The notes under the pieces are model-generated. The model made no database searches. It had not been told where the DNA came from and saw only the letters and a program-made list of their open reading frames with translations. The position numbers and the translations under genes are program-made. A stretch of DNA of 64,000 bases. Source: DASQMT01 sp963839615. Lineage in GTDB: Bacteria > Actinomycetota > Thermoleophilia > Solirubrobacterales > Solirubrobacteraceae. Positions within the stretch are counted from its first letter, which is position 1. Every line of letters starts with the position of its first letter. Positions 25,133 through 32,939 of this stretch are shown here, piece after piece. Location: positions 1-64,000 of the forward strand of contig CAWIVY010000011.1 of assembly GCA_963839615.1 (NCBI GenBank). The letters run 5' to 3'.

Positions 25133-27059
25133 GGCGCCGCCGGGCGCCACTCCGCCAGCCAGGTCGACCAGCGCCTCGGGCGGCAGCGGCCGCGAGAGGT
25201 GGAAGCCCTGCGCCTCGTGACAGCGCAGCGAGCGCAGCTCGTCGAGCACGTCGGCCTGCTCGACGCCCTCGGCGACGACGTCGAGCCCGAGGTTGCGTGC
25301 CAGGTCGATCGTCGAGCGCACGATCAGCGCGTCGCTCTCGTCGCCGACGATGCCGGAGACGAACGCGCGGTCGATCTTGACCTCTTGGAGCGGCAGGCGC
25401 TTGAGGTAGGCGAGCGACGAGTGCCCGGTGCCGAAGTCGTCGAGCGAGAGCCGCACGCCGAGCGCGCGCAGGCGGTCGAGCACCTCGCCGGCGCGGCGCG
25501 GGTCGGCCATCACGGTGTGCTCGGAGATCTCGCACGTGAGCCGCTCGCCCGGCACGCCATAGTGCGCGAGCCGCTCGGCGACGACATCGGGCAGCGCCGC
25601 GTCGAGGATGTTGGCCGCCGCGAGGTTGATCGCGATCGGCACCTCGATGCCCCGCTCCTGCCACGCGCGCGCCTGCCCCAGCGCCGCGTCGACGACCCAG
25701 CGCGTCAGCTCGCCCATCATGCCCGTGCGCTCCGCGAGCGGGAGGAACTCGGCCGGCGCGAGCAGGCCGTGACGCGGATGCTGCCAGCGCACGAGCGCCT
25801 CGACGCCCGTGACCCTGCCGTCGGCAACCGCGATCTTCGGCTGATAGTGCAGGACGAGCTCGCCCGCGGCGAGAGCGCCGCGGAGCTCCCCGAGCCGCTC
25901 GAGCCGCGCCGGCGAGTACGGGTCGCGCGCGGCGTCGTAGAGGCGGACGTGCCCCTGCTCCCGCTTGGCCTCGTACATCGCCACGTCGGCGCGCTGGAGG
26001 AGCGTCGTGACGTCGGTGCCGTGGTCCGGGCACAGCGCGATGCCGATGCTGGCCTCGAGCTGCACCGTGACGCCGTGGACGACGAACGGCGGCCCGAGCG
26101 CCGTCAGCATGCGCCGGGCGAGCTCCGCGGCAAAGGCGCGGTCGGGGAGATCGTGCAGCAGCACGGCGAACTCGTCCCCGCCGAGCCGCGCCAGCGTGTC
26201 GCCGCGGCGCAGCGCGCCGCCGAGCCGCCGAGCGACCTCGCGCAGCAGCGTGTCGCCATGATCGTGCCCGAGCGTGTCGTTGACCTCCTTGAAGCGGTCG
26301 AGGTCGATCAGCAGCAGGCCGGCGAGCCCGCCGAACGTACGCACGCTGCTGGTCACGCGGACGGTCTGCTGGTACAGGCTCGTGCGGTTGGGCAACCCGG
26401 TGAGCGTGTCGTGCAAGGCCTGGTGGCGGAGCCGGCGCGAGGCGCCCCGCACGATCGAGAAGAGCGAGAGCCAGAGCGCGCCGAAGCCGCCCAGCAGCAG
26501 CAGGTAGAGCGTGCGCGTGTCGTCGTGGATCGCCGCCGCCGTCGGGGAGTAGTCCATGTAGATCTCGAGCACTCCCGCCGGCTCGCCTCCCGCCGCCAAC
26601 CGCAACGGCACATAGACCTCGAGCATCGTCTCGGCCTTCACGCCGCGGTCATCGACTCCGCGCTCGATCTCGGAGACGATCGCTGCCGCCGAGCGCGCTG
26701 CGGACGTCGTCGGACGACGCGAGCTCCCCGATCCGCTCGTGCTCGTCGGCGTAGACGATCCGCCCGTCGGGCCCGAAGAGCTTGACGTGCTCGATCCGGG
26801 TGCCCGTCGCGGGGACGCCGGCCAGCGCGCGATCGAGCTCGGCGTGGAGGTCCGCCGGCAGCGGCCGCGCAAGCTCCGCGCGCGTGATCCGGGGGGCGAC
26901 CGTCAGCTGCGCGATCACGGTGGTGAGCTGCTCGGCGCCGCGCAGAGCGCGTGTCTCCATCCGGGCGTGCAGGACCGTGCCGATCGAGAGCGCCAGGACG
27001 AGCATCGCGAGCAGGCTGAGCGCACTGAACTTGCCCAGCAGTGAGACGCGCGGACCCAT
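25120..27059 (-). pseudogene. Membrane GGDEF-EAL cyclic-di-GMP protein, interrupted by two frameshifts
   Basis: Starts at ATG 27059 with a membrane segment (FSALSLLAMLVLALSIGTVL) and a periplasmic sensor (IEHVKLFGPDGRIVYADEHERIG). Near 26,690 the frame changes; the next frame carries the rest of the sensor, a second membrane segment (TLYLLLLGGFGALWLSLFSI), a GGDEF domain (GGDEF at 26168-26182, preceded by an RRGD inhibitory site five residues upstream) and an EAL domain (EAL at about 25,793-25,801; SLDDFGTGHSSLAYL, LQEVKIDRAF). Near 25,165 a second one-base shift gives an ending TWLAEWRPAAPQPV and TGA at 25120-25122; without it the frame stays open antisense to the peptidase as far as 24,329. 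Both cyclase and phosphodiesterase motifs look intact. Confidence 0.82.
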
Positions 27060-27127
27060 TCCCCGGTCATCGGCCGATCGTGGTCGGTGATTGAGCCGTT
27101 TCGCGCATCCGCCGTACCCTCAGAGGC

Positions 27128-27901
27128 GTGCCCGAGGGCGACACGATCCACTACGCCGCCAATCGCATCCGGCCGGTCCTGGCGGGCCATGTGCCCGACG
27201 AGCTGCGCACGCCGCATCCGCGCTTCGCCGGCGCGCGCTGGGCGGAGCGCCTGGCCGGGCGGGCCGTGACCTCGGTCGACGCGCACGGAAAGCACCTGTT
27301 CGTCCGTTTCGAGGGCGACCTGACCATCCATTCGCACCTGCGCATGTCCGGTTCGTGGCGCGTCCTGTACGGCGGCCGCCGCACCGCGCGCGCGGTCTGG
27401 CTGCTGCTGGGGCGAGGGGAGCGAACGGTCGTGCAGCTCGGCGGGCCGGTGCTCGAGCTGATGACGGAGTCGCGCACGCGCTTCGACCAGCGACTGAGCC
27501 GGCTGGGCCCGGACATCCTCGCGCCGGAGCTCGACAGCGGGCTCTTCCTGCGCCGCTTGCGCGAGGACGACCCGACGCGCGCGATCGGAGACGCCCTGCT
27601 CGACCAGCGCACGATCGCCGGCATCGGCAACATGTGGAAGGCAGAGGGCTGCTTCGAGGCCGGCATCGATCCCTGGCGTCCCACGGGTGAGGTCTCCGAC
27701 GCCGAGGCGCTCGCGATCGTCGAGGCGTGCCGGCCGCGCATGCAGCGCTCGGCCCGCGACGGCTTCCAGCGCCGGTTCCGGCGCATCTACGGGATGGCCG
27801 GGCGCCCGTGCCCGCGCTGCGGGCCGGGCGTGCCGATCCTCGCCCGCGGCCAGGGTGACGACAACCGCACGACGTACTGGTGCCGGGCATGTCAGAAGTG
27901 A
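27128..27901 (+). CDS. nei: Nei/Fpg-family DNA glycosylase (endonuclease VIII-like)
   Basis: 257 residues from GTG 27128. PEGDT at the N-terminus (catalytic Pro2-Glu3, Nei1-like rather than Fpg PELPE), Lys in HGKHLFVRF, LLDQRTIAGIGNMWKAEGCF (helix-two-turn-helix) and a C-terminal zinc finger CPRC ... CRAC. Excises oxidised pyrimidines and cleaves the abasic site. The stop overlaps the start region of the GDPD gene. Confidence 0.94.
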   Translation: MPEGDTIHYAANRIRPVLAGHVPDELRTPHPRFAGARWAERLAGRAVTSVDAHGKHLFVRFEGDLTIHSHLRMSGSWRVLYGGRRTARAVWLLLGRGERTVVQLGGPVLELMTESRTRFDQRLSRLGPDILAPELDSGLFLRRLREDDPTRAIGDALLDQRTIAGIGNMWKAEGCFEAGIDPWRPTGEVSDAEALAIVEACRPRMQRSARDGFQRRFRRIYGMAGRPCPRCGPGVPILARGQGDDNRTTYWCRACQK

Positions 27902-28629
27902 CGCTGCGCCGCGTCGGCCACAAGGGCGCCGACCACATCGCTCCGGGCAACACCGCGGCGTCGTTCGACGCCGCGCTGGCCGCGCACGTCGACATGATCG
28001 AGTTCGACGTCCTGCCGCGCGATCCCCTCGCTCCCACCACGGCGGAGCTGATCCTCGCCCACGACCACGAGCACGTGCCGGCGGATGCGCTCACGCTCGA
28101 GGACGGCCTCGCCCACCTCGCCGACGCGCGCTTCGCCGACGTCGATCTCGACGTCGACCTCAAGCTGCCCGGCTACGAGCGCCGTGTGGTCGAGGCGCTG
28201 CGCCGGCACGGGCTGCTCGAGCGGGCGATGGTGTCGACGCTCTACATGCGCAGCCTCGTCACCCTGCGCGAGCTCGAGCCGCGGCTGCGGCTCGGCTGGT
28301 CCGTCCCGCGGGTGCGGCGCGACTACACCGCCTCGCCGCTGACCGTCCTGCCCGCCTTCGGCCTGCTGGTGCGCATGCGCCGCCGGCTCCCGGGGATCGC
28401 CGCCGGACACGTGCGGGCCGGGCGCTGCGACGCGTTGATGGCGCACTGGCGGCTCGTGACCCCGCGGCTCGTGCGCACGCTGCGCGAGGCGGGCGGCGAC
28501 CTCTACGTCTGGACCGTCGACGACCCGGCGCGGATCCGAGCGCTCGAGGCGCTCGGGGTGACCGGGGTGATCACGAACGACCCGCGGTTGTTCGGCACCG
28601 GCCCGGGTTCCCCCGAGCTCAGGCGATAG
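27889..28629 (+). CDS. Glycerophosphodiester phosphodiesterase family protein
   Basis: 246 residues from ATG 27889 (MSEVTLRRVGHKG); GTG 27880 is a longer alternative. GDPD motifs: RVGHKGADHIAPGNTAASF (catalytic His, Glu replaced by a Gly-Asn context), DMIEFDVLPR (metal-binding Glu/Asp), AHDHE (second His), DLDVDLKLPG, and C-terminal VWTVDDPARIRALEALGVTGVITNDP. Probably hydrolyses glycerophosphodiesters in lipid turnover; cytoplasmic, as no signal peptide is seen. Overlaps nei by 13 bases. Confidence 0.88.
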   Translation: MSEVTLRRVGHKGADHIAPGNTAASFDAALAAHVDMIEFDVLPRDPLAPTTAELILAHDHEHVPADALTLEDGLAHLADARFADVDLDVDLKLPGYERRVVEALRRHGLLERAMVSTLYMRSLVTLRELEPRLRLGWSVPRVRRDYTASPLTVLPAFGLLVRMRRRLPGIAAGHVRAGRCDALMAHWRLVTPRLVRTLREAGGDLYVWTVDDPARIRALEALGVTGVITNDPRLFGTGPGSPELRR

Positions 28630-29116
28630 CGCAGCTCTCGGCGCTGAAGTCGGCCGGCTCGGCCCCGACGGTGCCGGGATGCCCGGCCTCCGTCACGCTG
28701 CGATCGCGGCGCACGACGTGCCCGCCGGCGCGCCATTGGAAGGAGACCACGCCGCGCAGGACGTGCGCCCCGCCCGCGGTCGGCGGCTTGAACCAGAACG
28801 TCCAGCCGGCGTCGTGCTCGCCGCCGCGCCCCCTGGCGACCTTCTGCCAGCCGGAGTCGGCGCCGAGCTTGACCATGCGCCACTCGCCCTCCGTGTCCAG
28901 GTACTGGACGCGGAACCGCATCCGCATGCGCGTCCTGCGCTCGATGCCGGCCATGTTGCCACGGATGCCGATCTGGTTCGGGCGCTTCTCGGTGTCGCAC
29001 GCGTTGACCGTCGCCCACGGTTCGGGCGCACCGAGGCCGGCGGATTCGCTCGCGGCCGGGAGCGCCGCGAGGACGGCGATCGTCAGCAGGATCAGGAGTG
29101 AGCTGCGCATCTGCAT
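28619..29116 (-). CDS. Secreted protein of unknown function
   Basis: 165 residues from ATG 29116 (ATG 29110 also possible). A signal peptide is clear: MRSSLLILLTIAVLAALPAASES. The mature part has two cysteines (VNACDTEK near the start, ESCAIA at the C-terminus) that may form a disulfide, and strand-rich segments (MRMRFRVQYLDTEGEWRMVKL, GWTFWFKPPTAGGAHVLRGVVSFQW) suggesting an immunoglobulin-like fold. I do not recognise the family. Convergent with GDPD (11-base overlap), divergent from the ECF sigma gene. Confidence 0.75.
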   Translation of the reverse strand: MQMRSSLLILLTIAVLAALPAASESAGLGAPEPWATVNACDTEKRPNQIGIRGNMAGIERRTRMRMRFRVQYLDTEGEWRMVKLGADSGWQKVARGRGGEHDAGWTFWFKPPTAGGAHVLRGVVSFQWRAGGHVVRRDRSVTEAGHPGTVGAEPADFSAESCAIA

Positions 29117-29205
29117 CACTGAACAGACGAGTCGCGCGGTGGTTGCGGAGTTTGCGGTCGCGCGATCACGTGTGATGGATTCCCCTGTGCGTCGTAGTAC
29201 CCGAT

Positions 29206-29739
29206 GTGACCAACACGTTGACCGCCCAGATCCCCTCACGGACCACGAGTCCGGCGCTGGACTTCGAGGCGCTCTACCGGGCGGCGCGCGATGACGTCTA
29301 CGCCTATGTGGCGACGATGCTGCGGGATCGCGGCGCAGCCGAGGACGTGACCGCCGCGGCTTTCGAGCGCGCCTATCGCAAGCAGCGCACCTACAAGGCC
29401 GGACGCGGCTCGGAGCGAGCATGGCTGTTCGGCATCGCCCGCAACGCCGCCCTCGACGAGCTGCGCCGGCGCAAGCGCGCGGCCGCACTCGTGGCCGAAC
29501 CTGCCGACACCGGCGCCACGGCGACGGAGGACGCCGCCGAGACAGCGCTGCGCCGCGCCGCGGTGCGCGTCGCGCTCGCGCAGATCGACCCGCGCGAGCG
29601 GGAGCTGGTCGCGCTCAAGTTCCATGCCGGACTCGACAACGCCGAGATCGCCGCCGTGCTCGGCGTGAGCGTCTCGAACGCGGGCACCCAGCTGCACCGC
29701 GCCATGACCAAGCTGCGGGAGGCCGTCGCCCATGCCTGA
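29206..29739 (+). CDS. ECF-type RNA polymerase sigma factor
   Basis: 177 residues from GTG 29206. Region 2: FEALYRAARDDVYAYVATMLRDRGAAEDVTAAAFERAY, then KAGRGSERAWLFGIARNAALDELRRRKR. Region 4: LAQIDPRERELVALKFHAGLDNAEIAAVLGVSVSNAGTQLHRAMTKLR. It directs RNA polymerase to a specific promoter set, probably in an envelope response. It overlaps the next gene by 8 bases; that membrane protein is the likely anti-sigma factor. Confidence 0.93.
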   Translation: MTNTLTAQIPSRTTSPALDFEALYRAARDDVYAYVATMLRDRGAAEDVTAAAFERAYRKQRTYKAGRGSERAWLFGIARNAALDELRRRKRAAALVAEPADTGATATEDAAETALRRAAVRVALAQIDPRERELVALKFHAGLDNAEIAAVLGVSVSNAGTQLHRAMTKLREAVAHA

Positions 29740-30982
29740 ATTGACCCCTGACGTCGAGCGCGAGCTCGCCGCCCTCGACGATGCCCTGGCGGGCCGTCGC
29801 GTGGCGCCCGACCTGACCGAGCTGGGCGAGCTGGCCCTGGCGCTGCGCGACGAGCGTCCCGCGCCGGGCCCCTCGTTCGGCCCTGAGCTGGACGCGAAGG
29901 TGGCGCGGGGATTCCGGGATCCGGACCCGCGCCGCCGCGCGTCCGGGCGGCGCTGGTGGACGCGCGCCCTCACCATGCCCGCGTTCGGCATGGCGACCGC
30001 TGTGCTGCTCGTGGCCGTGATCGTGGTCAGCGGACAGCAGGGCGACGGCGACTCCGGCGGCGGCGGTTCGACCGCCGCCACGGAGTTCGGCGAGTCCGGC
30101 GGCGCGGGCGCCACCTCGGCGGACTCGAGCGCGCAGAAGGACCTCCCGCAGGCCGAGGACGCGGCGGGCGAGGATGAGACGGGCGGCGGGGCGGCCTCGG
30201 GCGACGACGCCGTCTCGAGCCTCGGCGAGCTCCTGCCGCCGTCCACGGTGGCCCCCGCTCCGGGGCAGGGCGCGCCTCGCTCCGACGGCCGCGAGCGCCG
30301 CAGCGTCGAGCGCTCGGCTTCGCTGACGCTCGCCGCGCGACCGCGCGACATCGACTCCGTCAGCGCGCAGATCCAGGACGTCACGAACCAGCAGGGCGGA
30401 TTCGTCGTCTCCTCGACGGTCAACTCGTCCTCGGGCGGCGGCGGCGGCACGTTCGAGCTGCGCATCCCGACGCGCAACCTCGACGCCGCGATCGCTGCGC
30501 TCTCGCGCCTGGGCAAGGTGCGCGAGCGCGCCCAGCGCTCGCAGGACATCACGGCCGCCACCGTCTCGGCCCGCAGCCGCCTGAAGGACGCGCGGACGGA
30601 GCGCAAGAGCCTGCTGCGCCAGCTCGGCGAAGCGGTCACGCTGACCGAGACGCAGTCGATCCGCGCGCGCCTCGGGCTCGTCTCGCGGGAGATCGAGCAG
30701 GCTCGCGCCGAGGTGCGCCGGGTGCGCAACCGCGCGACGTTCTCGACCGTGGCGGTGACCCTCGTCGCGGACGCCAGCGCCGTCGTGCCCGCCGACGAGG
30801 AAGACAACTGGACGCCCGGCGACGCTGCCAAGGACGCGCTGCGCCTGCTCGAGGTGGCCGCGGGCGTCGCGCTCATCGCGCTCGCCGTCGCTCTGCCGCT
30901 CGTGCTGCTGGCAGCGCCGGCCGCCGTCGCCGCGCGCTGGACACGCAGGCGCCGGCGCGAGCACGCGCTCGACGCCGTCTGA
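29732..30982 (+). CDS. DUF4349 membrane protein, probable anti-sigma factor of the adjacent ECF sigma
   Basis: 416 residues. Cytoplasmic N-terminus of ~78 residues (acidic helix ERELAALDDALAG), membrane helix at about 79-100, a Gly/Ser/Ala-rich low-complexity linker, then the extracytoplasmic DUF4349 domain (RSVERSASLTLAARPRDID, GGFVVSSTVNSS, FELRIPTRNLDAAIAALSRLGKV, a coiled coil SRLKDARTERKSLLRQLGEA) and a C-terminal membrane helix (GVALIALAVALPLVLLAAP) with a basic tail. Position after the sigma gene with an 8-base overlap and the two-membrane-helix topology suggest an anti-sigma sensor; no classical zinc-binding HxxxCxxC motif is visible. Confidence 0.82.
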   Translation: MPELTPDVERELAALDDALAGRRVAPDLTELGELALALRDERPAPGPSFGPELDAKVARGFRDPDPRRRASGRRWWTRALTMPAFGMATAVLLVAVIVVSGQQGDGDSGGGGSTAATEFGESGGAGATSADSSAQKDLPQAEDAAGEDETGGGAASGDDAVSSLGELLPPSTVAPAPGQGAPRSDGRERRSVERSASLTLAARPRDIDSVSAQIQDVTNQQGGFVVSSTVNSSSGGGGGTFELRIPTRNLDAAIAALSRLGKVRERAQRSQDITAATVSARSRLKDARTERKSLLRQLGEAVTLTETQSIRARLGLVSREIEQARAEVRRVRNRATFSTVAVTLVADASAVVPADEEDNWTPGDAAKDALRLLEVAAGVALIALAVALPLVLLAAPAAVAARWTRRRRREHALDAV

Positions 30983-31052
30983 CCCGACCGAGGTGTGATC
31001 TCGCAGGGCCCCGGGCATTTCACGGTGCACGATCCGGGAGCGCCGGACGGCT

Positions 31053-31469
31053 ATGTCTACTGAGCACGAGACCTCTTACGGCGGTGTGGTGGTGCGGGGC
31101 GACGACGTGATGGTGATCGTCCCGCGCGGGCGCCGGCGCGTGCTCGGCCTGCCGAAGGGCGGGCAGAACCCGGGCGAGAGCCCGCAGCAGACGGCCGCGC
31201 GCGAGGTGCGCGAGGAGACCGGCATCACGGCGCGGGTGCGCGACCTGCTCGGGCAGGTCGATTACAGCTATCGCCGCGGCGGCCGGCAGGTGCAGAAGAC
31301 GGTGCACTTCTACCTGTGCGAGTTCGAGTCCGGTGACACCGCCGACCACGATCACGAGGTCGTCGACGCGCACTGGATGCCGCTGCGGGAGGCACGCCGC
31401 CGGCTGACCTATCCGGGCGAGCGCGAGATGATCGAGCGGGCACTGTCGATCCTCGCCGCGAACGGATAG
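31053..31469 (+). CDS. Nudix hydrolase
   Basis: 138 residues. The Nudix box is present: GGQNPGESPQQTAAREVREETGI, following VLGLPKGG. N-terminal TSYGGVVVRGDDVMVIVPRG and C-terminal WMPLREARRRLTYPGEREMIERAL resemble actinobacterial MutT/Ap4A-type Nudix enzymes. Hydrolyses a nucleoside diphosphate-linked substrate; identity unknown. The ASCH gene starts 13 bases downstream. Confidence 0.92.
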   Translation: MSTEHETSYGGVVVRGDDVMVIVPRGRRRVLGLPKGGQNPGESPQQTAAREVREETGITARVRDLLGQVDYSYRRGGRQVQKTVHFYLCEFESGDTADHDHEVVDAHWMPLREARRRLTYPGEREMIERALSILAANG

Positions 31470-31481
31470 GGTCCCGCCTCG

Positions 31482-31881
31482 ATGCAGGTGCTGAACTTCT
31501 TCTCCACGGTGTTCGCGGACCAGATGAAGCGGGGCCGCAAGACGGCCACGATCCGGCTCGGCGACAAGCGCCACAAGTACCGCAAGAACCAGGTCGTGCT
31601 GGTCACGGTGGGGCGCCAGTACTCACCGCGCGAGAAGCTCTTCCATGCCGTGATCGACAACGTCGAGGTCAAGCGCGTCAAGGAGCTCTCGCCGCGCGAC
31701 ATCGAGCACGACAACCCGGAGTTCCGCCGCACCGAGGAGCTCGTCGAACTTCCTCCAGCAGATCTACGACCGCGAGGTCTCGCTCGAGGACACGGTGACG
31801 GTCGTGCGGTTCTCGCAGATCGTCGAGAACCCGCCGGACCTGCAGGACCGCCTGCGGGGCGTCGGCGGGGCCCAGAACTAG
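31482..31881 (+). pseudogene. ASCH-domain RNA-binding-like protein, frameshifted
   Basis: From ATG 31482 the frame reads MQVLNFFSTVFADQMKRGRK, TATIRLGDKRHKYRKNQVVLV and NPEFRRTEELVE, an ASCH-like beta-barrel protein. At about 31,751 the coding signal moves one base: the natural continuation is FLQQIYDREVSLEDTVTVV, FSQIVENPPDLQDRL, ending at TAG 31879-31881. Removing one base in GAACTTCC restores a 132-residue protein. ASCH proteins bind RNA or act on modified nucleosides; neighbourhood with a Nudix enzyme hints at nucleotide metabolism. Real decay or a sequencing indel cannot be told apart here. Confidence 0.75.
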
Positions 31882-31891
31882 AGGGCGAAGC

Positions 31892-32450
31892 CTAGTACTG
31901 CGGGGGGCCGTACGAGCTGTCGGGCTCGTAGACGGGCGCGACCGGCGGCGTGTAGCTCTTGGCGACCGTCGCGCGGCGCTGGGGCGCTGCGGCGACCGAC
32001 ATCGCGCTCGCGACGAGCACCACGGCGGAAGCGAGGGCGATCAGCAGTCCCTGTCGCGGCTCCTTGAGCACGTTCGCGCCGGGCTCGTCGACGAGCTTGA
32101 CGATGACGACCAGGAGCGTGGCGAGCGAGGTCCAGCGGGCGAGCGAACTGCGCGTAGATCTGCAGCCCCTGGAACATCGTGAGCATGAGCAGCACGACCG
32201 TGGCGACCGCGAGGCCGGCGATCAGCGAGTCGGAGCTCTCGAGCGCCACCCAGCCGGTCGTTCCTTCGCTGCTCGAGAACGCGCGGCCGATGCCGTTGAG
32301 GAAGTCCTCCATCTGGCTCGGCAGCTCGCCCACCGCCTGGTGCTTGGCGGCCGCGGACGGCCCGTACCAGGGCCGGCCGAGCGAGGCGATGATGCCGACG
32401 GCCGCGGCGATTGCGAACAGGATGTTGCTGCGGAACCCGATCGTGCGCAT
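31892..32450 (-). pseudogene. Four-helix membrane protein, frameshifted
   Basis: Starts at ATG 32450 (MRTIGFRSNILFAIAAAVGIIASLG). Hydrophobic segments at residues ~10-27 and ~75-95 (IAGLAVATVVLLMLTMFQGL) precede a one-base shift near 32,143; the next frame continues RWTSLATLLVVIVKLVDEPG and LLIALASAVVLVASAMSVAAA, ending with a Pro/Tyr-rich cytoplasmic or exported tail (YTPPVAPVYEPDSSYGPPQY) and TAG at 31892-31894. Corrected length about 185 residues. I do not recognise the family. Upstream lies the groES control region in divergent orientation. Confidence 0.72.
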
Positions 32451-32509
32451 GTGCTGCACGTATCGGCACCCGCGAAGCCGACATTGAGGGGCAGATCCGG
32501 GCATGGACG

Positions 32510-32536
32510 CTGGCAGTCACCCCCCGAGAGTGCCAG
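32510..32536 (+). promoter_or_regulatory. Upstream CIRCE-like operator (one mismatch)
   Basis: CTGGCAGTC, nine bases, GAGTGCCAG: the 9-N9-9 geometry of a CIRCE element with one mismatched pair in the left arm. It lies 6 bases upstream of the -35 box of the groES promoter. A second binding site for HrcA is inferred. Confidence 0.65.
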
Positions 32537-32542
32537 GAGCCC

Positions 32543-32570
32543 TTGACGATCATCGATAGCGTTCTAGAAT
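32543..32570 (+). promoter_or_regulatory. groES-groEL promoter
   Basis: TTGACG at 32543-32548 and TAGAAT at 32565-32570 with a 16-base spacer form a good vegetative (SigA-type) promoter. It is bracketed by two CIRCE operators, so HrcA would cover both sides of it. Expected start of transcription is around 32,577. Confidence 0.75.
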
Positions 32571-32583
32571 GCCGCCACAGAGG

Positions 32584-32610
32584 TTGGCACTCTCGAAGGC
32601 AGAGTGCCAA
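32584..32610 (+). promoter_or_regulatory. CIRCE operator (HrcA-binding site)
   Basis: TTGGCACTC, nine bases, GAGTGCCAA: a perfect 9-base inverted repeat with 9-base spacer, close to the consensus TTAGCACTC-N9-GAGTGCTAA. It lies in the groES leader between promoter and start codon. The HrcA repressor binds such sites and is released on heat shock; hrcA itself is not in the window. Confidence 0.95.
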
Positions 32611-32633
32611 GGAATAGCGACGGAGGTTCCCAG

Positions 32634-32924
32634 ATGAAGCTCAAGCCCCTCGGCGATCGTTTGATCGTCAAGGCGGTCGAGGAGGACATGACGACCCCAT
32701 CGGGCATCGTCCTTCCCGACACCGCGAAGGAAAAGCCGCAGAAGGGCAAGGTCCTCGCCGTCGGCGACGGCAAGCTCGACGACAGCGGCCAGCGGATCCC
32801 GCTGGACGTGGCCGAGGGCGACGAGGTCCTCTACTCCAAGTACGGCGGCACCGAGATCGTCGTCGAGGGCGAGGATCTCCTGGTCCTGCGCGAGTCAGAC
32901 GTCCTGGCCAAGGTCCAGGGCTAG
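32634..32924 (+). CDS. groES: Co-chaperonin GroES
   Basis: 96 residues from ATG 32634, with GGAGG at 32622-32626 as ribosome site. LKPLGDRLIVKAVEEDMTTPSGIVLPDTAKEKPQKGKVLAVG is the GroES mobile-loop signature; GDEVLYSKYGGTEI and C-terminal LLVLRESDVLAKVQG follow. It caps GroEL during protein folding. Controlled by the double CIRCE region; groEL follows 15 bases downstream. An in-frame GTG at 32604 lies inside the operator and is unlikely to be used. Confidence 0.98.
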   Translation: MKLKPLGDRLIVKAVEEDMTTPSGIVLPDTAKEKPQKGKVLAVGDGKLDDSGQRIPLDVAEGDEVLYSKYGGTEIVVEGEDLLVLRESDVLAKVQG

Positions 32925-32939
32925 AAAGAGGCAGAAGAC

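Noticed and set aside
27880..27888. GTG 27880 as the GDPD start
   Set aside because: ATG 27889 is closer to where family homology begins; the longer start adds only three residues.
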